From positions 1 to 5,709 of the forward strand of contig JBBQZL010000172.1 of NCBI GenBank assembly GCA_038207745.1: 5,709 nt of DNA. Reading direction: 5' to 3'. The translations under genes and the position numbers were made by a program. The notes beneath the pieces were generated by a model that was not told where the DNA came from, ran no database searches, and was given only the letters and a program-made list of their open reading frames with translations. Position 1 is the stretch's first letter. The number at the start of each line of letters is the position of its first letter. Shown piece by piece: positions 1 through 5,322 of this stretch. This DNA is from JBBQZL01 sp038207745 (GTDB lineage: Bacteria > Actinomycetota > Thermoleophilia > Solirubrobacterales > 70-9).

Positions 1-60
1 TCAACTAGCCGCCAGCCGCCGCGGGCGTGGACCCCAATTGCCTGGGGTTAGGATGGCTTG

Positions 61-1239
61 ATGAGACCAACCTCAAGCCACATCCCGACCATGGAACTCG
101 TCCGCGAGCTGGCGGCTCTGGAACCTGCCGAACCGGTGCTCAGCATCTACCTTCGCACCGACCCTCGCGATCCCGCCAATACTGCGCAGACGCCCGGCTG
201 GCTGGTTGCGCTGAGAAATGGGCTGCGCGATCTGGGCGGAAGGCTCGAAGCCGATGGACCGCGCGACGAGAAGCTCGCCATGCGGGATCTGCACGAGCTT
301 GTCGAGAAGGAGATCCTCGAGCTCAGCCCACACGACCGGGCTCGTGGCCTGACCTGGTTCATCACACCGGATGGCAACCTCGACCGGCGTCTGTCGCTGC
401 AGATCCCGCCACGCGACAACGTGGTTCGCTGGGATGAGCGCCCGTACGTCTCGCCACTCATCGATGTCGCCGACCGCGGACGGCCGACCGGGATCATTCT
501 GGTGGCCGGCGACGCGGTTCGCCTCCTGGACTGGGAGGCCGGCCACGTCTTCGAGCCTGACAACTCCCTGTTCGAATTGGAGCTCGGCAGTTGGCGGCCG
601 TACTCCGGCTACGCCTCCAACCAGCCGGGGCGGGGCCAGCAGACGGTGACGCATACCGAGGCCTATGAGCGGCGCGTGGAGGATTGGCGCGATCGCTTTC
701 TGCGTGAAGCCGCGATCGCCACAGGGGCGAGATTGCGCGACCTGGCCTGGGACCGGGTCCTGATCGCAAGCGATGGGAAGGTCGCCTCCCGTTTTGCGGC
801 CGACCTTCCAGATCACGTGCGCGAGCGCGTGATCGCCGAGGTTGAGGCAAACCTGCTCTGGGAGGAGCCGGCGGCGGTCTCAGAACGGCTGGAGCCTGAG
901 TTGGATGCGGTCTGGGCTCGTGAGTGCGAGGCGCTGGCCAATCGTGCTGTTGCCGCCGCCGCCGGTGGTGGTGACGGTGTGTCGGGATGGGCCGAGGTAT
1001 TGGACATGCTGATGCAGGGGCGGGTCGAACACCTGGTTTTCGATGCCACCGCGACGCCTGACCCCAACCACCTGCCCGGGAATGTCCTCGAGGCACTTGG
1101 CAGCCCAACCGCCGAGATGATCGTCGAGCGCGCGGTTGAGCGCGCAATCGCATCCGGTGGCGCCGTGACTGCCGTGCCGGCTCAGAGCACGGACTTGCTC
1201 GCGGAGGTGGGCGGCGTCGCCGCCACACTGCGTTATTGA
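61..1239 (+). CDS. baeRF-type (archaeo-eukaryotic release factor-like) protein
   Basis: This is a 392-aa soluble protein that I place in the bacterial archaeo-eukaryotic release factor (baeRF) superfamily, relatives of eRF1/Pelota/Vms1 thought to act in ribosome rescue or quality control. Numbering below is from the TTG at 58. The N-terminal domain begins near VLSIYLRTDPRD (27-38). The middle domain starts around GIILVAGDAVRLLDWE (145-160) and holds a loop G191-R-G-Q-Q195 followed by a charged helix (EAYERRVEDWRDRFLREAA), the same layout as the eRF1 GGQ loop and its following helix. The C-terminal L7Ae/eRF1 domain 3-like part carries WAEVLDMLMQGRVEHLVFDA (311-330) and ends with the family hallmark GGVAATLRY. 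I chose ATG 61 because GGGGTTAGGA (44-53) sits 7 nt upstream. TTG 58 and ATG 91 are alternatives. It is separated from the next gene by 107 nt with its own promoter-like signal, so it is probably not part of the respiratory operon. Family assignment is confident; cellular role is not. Confidence 0.88.
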   Translation: MRPTSSHIPTMELVRELAALEPAEPVLSIYLRTDPRDPANTAQTPGWLVALRNGLRDLGGRLEADGPRDEKLAMRDLHELVEKEILELSPHDRARGLTWFITPDGNLDRRLSLQIPPRDNVVRWDERPYVSPLIDVADRGRPTGIILVAGDAVRLLDWEAGHVFEPDNSLFELELGSWRPYSGYASNQPGRGQQTVTHTEAYERRVEDWRDRFLREAAIATGARLRDLAWDRVLIASDGKVASRFAADLPDHVRERVIAEVEANLLWEEPAAVSERLEPELDAVWARECEALANRAVAAAAGGGDGVSGWAEVLDMLMQGRVEHLVFDATATPDPNHLPGNVLEALGSPTAEMIVERAVERAIASGGAVTAVPAQSTDLLAEVGGVAATLRY

Positions 1240-1252
1240 GAGCGGAGAGCGC

Positions 1253-1265
1253 GCCAGCCGGCCAG
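1253..1265. repeat. Direct repeat copy A (GCCAGCCGGCCAG)
   Basis: The 13-mer GCCAGCCGGCCAG here is repeated exactly at 1275-1287, 22 bp start to start, about two helical turns. Such spacing would place two DNA-binding protein dimers on the same face. It lies just after the stop codon of the baeRF-like gene and upstream of the candidate promoter for the membrane protein gene. Confidence 0.6.
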
Positions 1266-1267
1266 AT

Positions 1268-1291
1268 GGAACTGGCCAGCCGGCCAGTTCC
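1268..1291. repeat. Inverted repeat containing copy B of the operator-like motif
   Basis: This is a perfect inverted repeat with 10-bp arms, GGAACTGGCC and GGCCAGTTCC, around a 4-nt loop AGCC. It includes the second exact copy of GCCAGCCGGCCAG (1275-1287). The 18-mer at 1270-1287 matches 2007-2024 at 17 of 18 positions. It could work as a repressor or activator site overlapping a -35 element. It could instead form a transcript hairpin ending the upstream gene, but no T-tract follows, which argues against a classical Rho-independent terminator. Confidence 0.6.
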
Positions 1292-1310
1292 CACTCTCAG
1301 CGGATAGGCT
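1282..1310 (+). promoter_or_regulatory. Candidate promoter for the membrane protein gene
   Basis: GGCCAG (1282-1287), the right arm of the inverted repeat, lies exactly 17 bp upstream of TAGGCT (1305-1310), which fits the TANNNT form of a -10 box. A start near 1317 would leave a leader of about 30 nt before ATG 1347. The same arrangement recurs at 2019-2047. The -35 has no resemblance to TTGACA, so an activator or an alternative sigma factor would be expected. This is inferred from the repeated geometry only. Confidence 0.4.
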
Positions 1311-1346
1311 TCCTGCCAGCACACTCGACGGGAGGGTTCCGCCAAG

Positions 1347-1988
1347 ATGACCGCGATCACCGATTTCACGATTGAGGCGCAGCGTCTGCTGCGGGACGAG
1401 ACCCAGTTCAAGTGGTACGTGGTCACCCTGCTGGTGCTGGTCATGTACGTCTACTCCGTCGAGGTCGAGCGGCGACGCTGGGACATCGTCCTGGCCGGGC
1501 TCGCCTTCTGGCTCGCGGATTGGATCAACGAGATCATCAACTCCCTGATCCTGCATTTCAGCGGTCGCGCTGCGCTGTGGACGACCACCGGCGACACCGC
1601 CTATCTGATCCTGATCGGGCTGACGATCGAGATCTCGCTGATGTTCGCGATCGCGGGTGTGGTCTTCGCAAAGACACTGCCCGCCGACAAACGGGCGAAA
1701 TTGCTCGGAATGCCGAATCGGCTGACGATCGGCCTCGGCTTCTCTGTCGTCGCGGTGATCGTCGAGCTGCTGCTGAATGCGACCGGCTACTTCCACTGGG
1801 AGTACTGGTGGTGGAACACCCCGTTCGTGTTCCTGATCCTGATCTTCGGCTACCTCTGGTTCTTCCTGATCGCCGCCTACGTATATGACCTCCCCGATAA
1901 TCGGAGGCGGCTGCGGGTGGTGGGCGCGATGGCGACGATCGTTGTCAGCTCGCTGGTGGTCTTCGGCCCGATACTCGGCTGGCTCTAG
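1347..1988 (+). CDS. Six-helix integral membrane protein, unknown function
   Basis: I do not recognise a named family for this 213-aa protein. It is strongly hydrophobic with about six membrane segments, near residues 22-40, 46-69, 84-108, 128-147, 158-180 and 189-210. Acidic residues fall inside or at the edges of the helices (D58 and E62 in LADWINEIINS, E95 in LTIEIS, E140 in VIVELL), and an aromatic cluster YFHWEYWWWN lies at 148-157. No heme-binding CxxCH and no obvious metal motif is present. The start ATG has GGAGGG (1331-1336) 10 nt upstream. The gene is flanked on both sides by the same AACTGGCCAGYCGGCCAG repeat, one copy in its own promoter and the other at the promoter of the oxidase-type operon, so co-regulation with that operon is likely. 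A role in assembly, quinone or proton handling, or NO-related stress is possible but unproven; an unrelated neighbour cannot be excluded. Confidence 0.85.
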   Translation: MTAITDFTIEAQRLLRDETQFKWYVVTLLVLVMYVYSVEVERRRWDIVLAGLAFWLADWINEIINSLILHFSGRAALWTTTGDTAYLILIGLTIEISLMFAIAGVVFAKTLPADKRAKLLGMPNRLTIGLGFSVVAVIVELLLNATGYFHWEYWWWNTPFVFLILIFGYLWFFLIAAYVYDLPDNRRRLRVVGAMATIVVSSLVVFGPILGWL

Positions 1989-1989
1989 G

Positions 1990-2005
1990 CCTCCGGATCC
2001 GGAGG
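1990..2005. repeat. Perfect 16-bp palindrome CCTCCGGATCCGGAGG
   Basis: This palindrome begins one base after the TAG stop of the membrane protein gene and ends one base before the third operator-like repeat. As RNA it could fold into a 6-bp GC-rich stem with a GATC loop, which might end or stabilise the upstream transcript, though no U-tract follows. As DNA it could be a binding site for a symmetric dimer. Which one cannot be decided from sequence. Confidence 0.5.
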
Positions 2006-2006
2006 A

Positions 2007-2024
2007 AACTGGCCAGTCGGCCAG
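2007..2024. repeat. Third copy (C) of the operator-like motif
   Basis: AACTGGCCAGTCGGCCAG differs at a single position from 1270-1287. The inverted arms shorten here to 6 bp, CTGGCC and GGCCAG around AGTC. It stands upstream of the oxidase-type operon, while copies A and B stand upstream of the membrane protein gene. An 18-bp near-identity between two intergenic regions is unlikely to be chance, although the motif is GC-rich and of low complexity. Confidence 0.6.
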
Positions 2025-2047
2025 GACGACTGAAATCGCGCTATGGT
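2019..2047 (+). promoter_or_regulatory. Candidate promoter of the heme-copper enzyme operon
   Basis: GGCCAG (2019-2024) is followed after exactly 17 bp by TATGGT (2042-2047), a TANNNT-type -10 box. Spacing and -35 sequence match the element at 1282-1310. Transcription would begin near 2053-2055, giving a leader of about 190 nt before ATG 2247 that contains the small ORF at 2089-2244. Regulation through the overlapping repeat is inferred. Confidence 0.4.
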
Positions 2048-2088
2048 CAGCGTGCTTGTGCGATGAGGCAAACCTTGGAGAGGGCGTA

Positions 2089-2244
2089 GTGAGCGAGATC
2101 ATCGGCGTCGAACTGCCGGCCCGGATGCCCTTGGCGGGTGTCCGGAACCCGAGCCGTCCCCGGGGTTGCCGGATCGCAACTGAACGGGACTCCGGTCACC
2201 GGCCATTCATATATGCTCCACCGGCTGTTGGTCTCGGCTGCTGA
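2089..2244 (+). CDS. Possible 51-aa small ORF in the operon leader
   Basis: This GTG-started frame encodes a polar, Arg/Pro/Gly-rich peptide beginning MSEIIGVELPARMPLAG and ending in VGLGC. It has no membrane segment and no motif I recognise. A strong ribosome binding site, GGAGAGGG (2076-2083), sits 5 nt upstream. Its first 29 or so codons end mostly in G or C like the real genes here, while the later codons are more mixed. The TGA stop lies 2 nt before the first candidate ATG of subunit II, so translation could be coupled. The subunit II start itself has a weak ribosome binding site, which fits such coupling. It may instead be a decayed fragment or a chance frame within an otherwise unassigned 258-nt gap. 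Confidence 0.33.
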   Translation: MSEIIGVELPARMPLAGVRNPSRPRGCRIATERDSGHRPFIYAPPAVGLGC

Positions 2245-2246
2245 CG

Positions 2247-2795
2247 ATGCTGGCGATGGGGAGTATGGAGCTTAACTTCGGCGAATTTCAGATTGTGGTG
2301 ATGATCGTCTTCGCGGTCATCGTCATATTCTTGGGGGCGATCTTTGTGCTGGTCGCGATCCAGGCACGACGAAACGTCGAGTTCGAGATCGTCACCAACA
2401 CCGGCTACCGCCTGCGTCGCTACTGGATCACCTTTCTTGTCCTGCTTCTCGGTTCCTCGGTGGTGTTCTCCCTCTTCTTCACCCCCTACCCCGGCAGTGC
2501 CCATACGACGGCGACGGTACGCGTCAGCGGCGGTCTCTTCTATTGGTCAATGAGTCCGCAGAAGGTGCCGGCCGGAAGCGATGTCCACTTCGACGTCACC
2601 TCGGTGGACGTCAACCACGGCTTCGGCATCTACGATCCGGACGGCGTACTGCTGGGCAGCGTCCAGGCGATGCCCGGCTATCACAACAACCTCGACCTGA
2701 CCCTCGACAAGCCCGGCACCTACCTGATCTCCTGCCTCGAGTACTGCGGTTTCAAGCATGACAAGATGGTTCGCAAGTTCGAGGTGAGCTCGTGA
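2247..2795 (+). CDS. Heme-copper oxidoreductase subunit II with CuA site
   Basis: This 182-aa membrane-anchored subunit accepts electrons from a cytochrome c and passes them to subunit I. Two hydrophobic helices (about 15-40 and 58-79) precede a periplasmic/extracytoplasmic cupredoxin domain (about 85-182). The CuA ligand set is complete: H124 in DVNHGF, then C163-L-E165-Y-C167-G-F-K-H171-D-K-M174, spaced as in canonical CuA. It therefore belongs to a cytochrome c-oxidising type, not a quinol-oxidising one. The protein is shorter than an A-family subunit II and closer in size to ba3-type or NorS-like subunits, though those of the ba3 type usually have one helix. ATG 2247 is given as start. 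ATG 2256 and 2265 are alternatives, and none has a well-spaced ribosome binding site (GGGGAG at 2258-2263 touches the last one). It overlaps the next gene by 4 nt. Whether the substrate is O2 or NO depends on subunit I. Confidence 0.9.
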   Translation: MLAMGSMELNFGEFQIVVMIVFAVIVIFLGAIFVLVAIQARRNVEFEIVTNTGYRLRRYWITFLVLLLGSSVVFSLFFTPYPGSAHTTATVRVSGGLFYWSMSPQKVPAGSDVHFDVTSVDVNHGFGIYDPDGVLLGSVQAMPGYHNNLDLTLDKPGTYLISCLEYCGFKHDKMVRKFEVSS

Positions 2796-4837
2796 CGCCA
2801 ACCGGTACGATCACGACGATGCCGGAAACGGAGACGGTCCACCCGCAAGGAGTGGAGATGGTGCCGCAGACCTCGGGACAGCAGCGAACGGTCGGCTGGC
2901 TGTTCGGGGTGACCGGACTGGCTCTGTTTACACTCATGGCCCTTCTGGGCGTTGCCATGCGCCTCGAGCAGGGCGATCTGATCTCGATCTCTCCTGAGTG
3001 GTTCTACCGCCTGATGACGCTGCACGCGGCCGGGATGCTCGCGGGCGCCCTGGCCTCGATGATGGGCGGGCTCTGGCTGGTCGTACGCAGCGTCGTGCCC
3101 TCGCTCAATTTCGGCCGCGCGATAGCGAGCTTCGCCGCGATCGTCACCGGCGTGGTGCTTGTGCTCGTCGCGGTATTGATCGGCGGCTTTGCCGCCGGCT
3201 GGACGTTCCTCTATCCGCTTCCATTCCACTCCTCGGGCATGTGGTCCACCTGGTCCACTGTGACCTTCCTGGTCGGGATGGCGCTCGTCGGGGTCGGATT
3301 CGTCATCTACTGCATCGACGTTCTCAAGGCGACAACCGAAACCTATGGCGGGCTCGGGGGTGCGCTCGGTGTGACCTGGCTGCGTGGCCGCGCGCCGATC
3401 CCGCCGCCGCCGCAGGTGATCGCCGCGACCGCCGTCAGCCTCCAGGGCATCATCGCGGGCGCTGTCGGGACGACGATCATCGTAGCCCTTCTGGACCATG
3501 CGATCGATGGGCAGGTCACAATCGACGCCCTCTGGGCAAAGAACCTCACATACTTCTTCGGCCACACGATCGCCAATCTGATCATCTACCTGGCAGCAGG
3601 CATGGTCTACGTGCTCCTTCCTCTCTATGCCGGGCGTCAGTGGAAGACCTCCAAACCGCTGGTGATCGGCTGGCTCGGCACGATCACCTTCGTGTTGACG
3701 GCCTACTCCCACCACCTGTATATGGACTTCGTCCAGCCAGGGGCCGCGCAGCTGGTCTCGCTTGTCGCCTCGTCAGCGGCCGCGATCCCGGTGGCAGTGG
3801 TGACCATCTACACGGGAATGATGCTTGTCTGGGGTTCGCGCTACCGCTGGACACTCACCTCTGTCCTGCTCTACCTCGGTTTTGCCGGATGGGCAATCGG
3901 CGGGATGGGAGCGGTGATCGACTCGCTGATCCCGGTCAACTTCCGTCTCCACAACACGCTCTGGGTACCGGCTCACTTCCACAACTACCTGATGATGGGC
4001 ATCGGCCTCTGGATGCTGGCTTTTGTCTCGTACATGCTCGAGCGTGCATCGGGGAGGACGGCTCGCAAGCGGGTGACACTGCTCGCACCCGTCGCGCTGA
4101 TCGTGGGCGGCTATGGGTTCATCTTCAGCTGGTACGTCTCCGGCGCTCTCGGCATCCCGAGGCGCTGGGCCGTGCACCCTCCCGGGACCCAGGACTACAG
4201 CATCGTTGCGAGCATCTTCGCGATCGTCTTCCTACTGGGCTTCTTCGCGGTGCTCGCGGAATTCATCTCGATGGGCAGGCAGGCGTGGCGCCGTCGCGGC
4301 CTCGCCACGACACCTTCAGCGCCCCCCCAGATCGCGGGGGCGTCACCCGAGGCAGACATCGCCTCCTCACCCTCCCCGCAACCGATGGTCAAGGCGGGCT
4401 TCGGGCTGATCACGATCGTCGCGATGGCGGTCGCGGCGATGTTTGTCTTCTTCCCCCCGATCTCCGACGCATCCGAGCTCAACGTCAAGTACCACCACCT
4501 CGTCCACGCCTTCCAGTTCTTTACCGGTGCAATGCTCGGTGTCGCGGCCGCATCGAGCCCTTCGTTTTTCAACCGATTCGCGCCCCGGTGGACGAATGCC
4601 GCGCTCGCCATCGTGATCGTGGTACCGGTCGCGATGCTGCTCTACATGATTCCGGCGATCTACTCCGGCCTGGTTGACAATGACTTCCTTCACGCCTCCT
4701 ACCACCTGTTCGTGGTCTTTCTCGGTCTTCTGACCGGACTCGGTGCGGCTCTGCTTGGCCGGGTGGCGGGTTGGACGATTCTGGCCACCGCAGTCGGGAT
4801 GGCTCTAATGTTCGCGCCCGGAGTGTCAGGAGGATGA
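2792..4837 (+). CDS. Heme-copper oxidoreductase subunit I, Tyr-to-Asn active site, NOR-like
   Basis: This 681-aa catalytic subunit has about 12 core helices plus a C-terminal extension. Ligands: H78 in TLHAAGM (low-spin heme), H258 in FFGHTIAN and H307-H308 in AYSHHLY (CuB), H395 and H397 in VPAHFHNYL (high-spin and low-spin heme). The residue four after H258, Tyr in A- and B-family oxygen reductases, is N262; the nearest Tyr is Y266. This points to a B-family-related nitric oxide reductase lineage (sNOR, eNOR, gNOR, nNOR), but a divergent oxidase remains possible. T. thermophilus CbaA has about 560 residues; the extra part (about 530-681) adds four or five helices with H568, H569, H572, H634 and H638. 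A Pro/Ser/Ala-rich linker (about 505-532) joins the two parts. The start is GTG 2792, overlapping the subunit II stop as GTGA, with GAGG 7 nt upstream. ATG 2858 (M23), with AAGGAG 5 nt upstream, is a real alternative. Confidence 0.88.
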   Translation: MTPTGTITTMPETETVHPQGVEMVPQTSGQQRTVGWLFGVTGLALFTLMALLGVAMRLEQGDLISISPEWFYRLMTLHAAGMLAGALASMMGGLWLVVRSVVPSLNFGRAIASFAAIVTGVVLVLVAVLIGGFAAGWTFLYPLPFHSSGMWSTWSTVTFLVGMALVGVGFVIYCIDVLKATTETYGGLGGALGVTWLRGRAPIPPPPQVIAATAVSLQGIIAGAVGTTIIVALLDHAIDGQVTIDALWAKNLTYFFGHTIANLIIYLAAGMVYVLLPLYAGRQWKTSKPLVIGWLGTITFVLTAYSHHLYMDFVQPGAAQLVSLVASSAAAIPVAVVTIYTGMMLVWGSRYRWTLTSVLLYLGFAGWAIGGMGAVIDSLIPVNFRLHNTLWVPAHFHNYLMMGIGLWMLAFVSYMLERASGRTARKRVTLLAPVALIVGGYGFIFSWYVSGALGIPRRWAVHPPGTQDYSIVASIFAIVFLLGFFAVLAEFISMGRQAWRRRGLATTPSAPPQIAGASPEADIASSPSPQPMVKAGFGLITIVAMAVAAMFVFFPPISDASELNVKYHHLVHAFQFFTGAMLGVAAASSPSFFNRFAPRWTNAALAIVIVVPVAMLLYMIPAIYSGLVDNDFLHASYHLFVVFLGLLTGLGAALLGRVAGWTILATAVGMALMFAPGVSGG

Positions 4838-4840
4838 TTG

Positions 4841-5290
4841 ATGAACGAATCTAAGATCAGGAAGAGCGGCAAGGATGACGAAGACTGGTCGAAGACGGCG
4901 CAGGCTTGGCTGACCGGCATCGGGATCGGCGCTCTGATCCTCGCCGCGATGGTGGTCTCGTACGAGATCGGGACCAACCACACCGGTGATCAGGCCGCCT
5001 CCACTCCCGCCGCCGAGAGCACGGTGGCGGCCCCGCCCGCCGCCACGCAGGGGCCGGGACGCGAGTTGTTCGTGACCACCTGCGGCACCTGTCACACGCT
5101 GTCGGAGGCCGGCACAAGCGGTGCTGTCGGGCCGAATCTCGACGATCTCAAGCCGGACAGGCAGATGGTCGAAAGCGCAATCAAGATCGGCGGAACCGGC
5201 TCCGGGGCAATGCCGCCCGGGCTCCTCGAGGGGACTGAGGCCACCGAGGTCTCCGACTACGTCGCCGGCTCAGCCGGCACCGGTGGCTAG
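4841..5290 (+). CDS. Membrane-anchored mono-heme class I cytochrome c
   Basis: This small c-type cytochrome probably feeds electrons to the CuA site of the adjacent subunit II. A charged cytoplasmic N-terminus (KIRKSGKDDEDW) is followed by one uncleaved helix (about residues 24-42 counted from TTG 4838). Next comes an Ala/Pro/Thr-rich tether (about 52-72) and a compact heme domain of about 75 residues on the outer face. Heme attaches at C82-G-T-C85-H86, and the distal ligand is expected to be M125 in GAMPPG. GPNLDD (98-103) and the final helix TEVSDYVAG are typical of the fold. ATG 4841 is preferred: AGGAGGA (4828-4834), inside the last codons of subunit I, is 6 nt upstream. TTG 4838 directly follows the subunit I stop and is less likely. 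The tight spacing shows one transcript with the catalytic subunits. Confidence 0.92.
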   Translation: MNESKIRKSGKDDEDWSKTAQAWLTGIGIGALILAAMVVSYEIGTNHTGDQAASTPAAESTVAAPPAATQGPGRELFVTTCGTCHTLSEAGTSGAVGPNLDDLKPDRQMVESAIKIGGTGSGAMPPGLLEGTEATEVSDYVAGSAGTGG

Positions 5291-5322
5291 AGCAGACGAG
5301 CCGACCTCAGTCTCGTCGATCC

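Noticed and set aside
1..60. Any tRNA, mobile element end or CRISPR array at the left edge or elsewhere
   Set aside because: No cloverleaf, terminal repeats, or regularly spaced repeat-spacer units are visible. The left 60 bases show only the ribosome binding site of the first gene.
616..640. CCAGCCGG...GGCCAG inside the baeRF-like gene as another operator copy
   Set aside because: The half-sites are separated by a G-rich spacer and do not match the 18-mer. They lie inside coding sequence under protein constraint.
73..816. Long open frame on the - strand opposite the baeRF-like gene
   Set aside because: It is the mirror of a well-supported + strand gene in high-GC DNA, with no recognisable domain. 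Similar long - strand frames at 494-1444, 1233-2102 and 2720-3715 have Arg/Asp/His/Gln-rich translations and the same explanation.
1268..1291. Classical Rho-independent terminator for the baeRF-like gene
   Set aside because: The hairpin is strong, but CCACTCTCAG rather than a T-tract follows, and the same motif recurs in front of another gene with promoter-like spacing.
1885..2088. Upstream extension of the small leader ORF into the membrane protein gene
   Set aside because: The extension overlaps the end of the membrane protein gene and crosses the palindrome and the candidate promoter. The GTG at 2089 with its ribosome binding site is the more sensible start.
2043..2089. Two chained mini-ORFs (ATG 2043-2066 and ATG 2063-2089) with overlapping stops and starts
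   Set aside because: They are only 7 and 8 codons long, and the first overlaps the proposed -10 box, so it would not be transcribed.
2204..2215. AT-rich patch CATTCATATATG as a second promoter -10 region before subunit II
   Set aside because: It stands out in GC-rich DNA, but no -35-like sequence lies at a suitable distance. The element at 2019-2047 is better supported by its repetition.
2998..4677. A 559-codon + strand frame inside subunit I
   Set aside because: Its translation is Arg/Asp/Pro-rich with no hydrophobic pattern, and it overlaps a gene with a complete set of heme and copper ligands in another frame.
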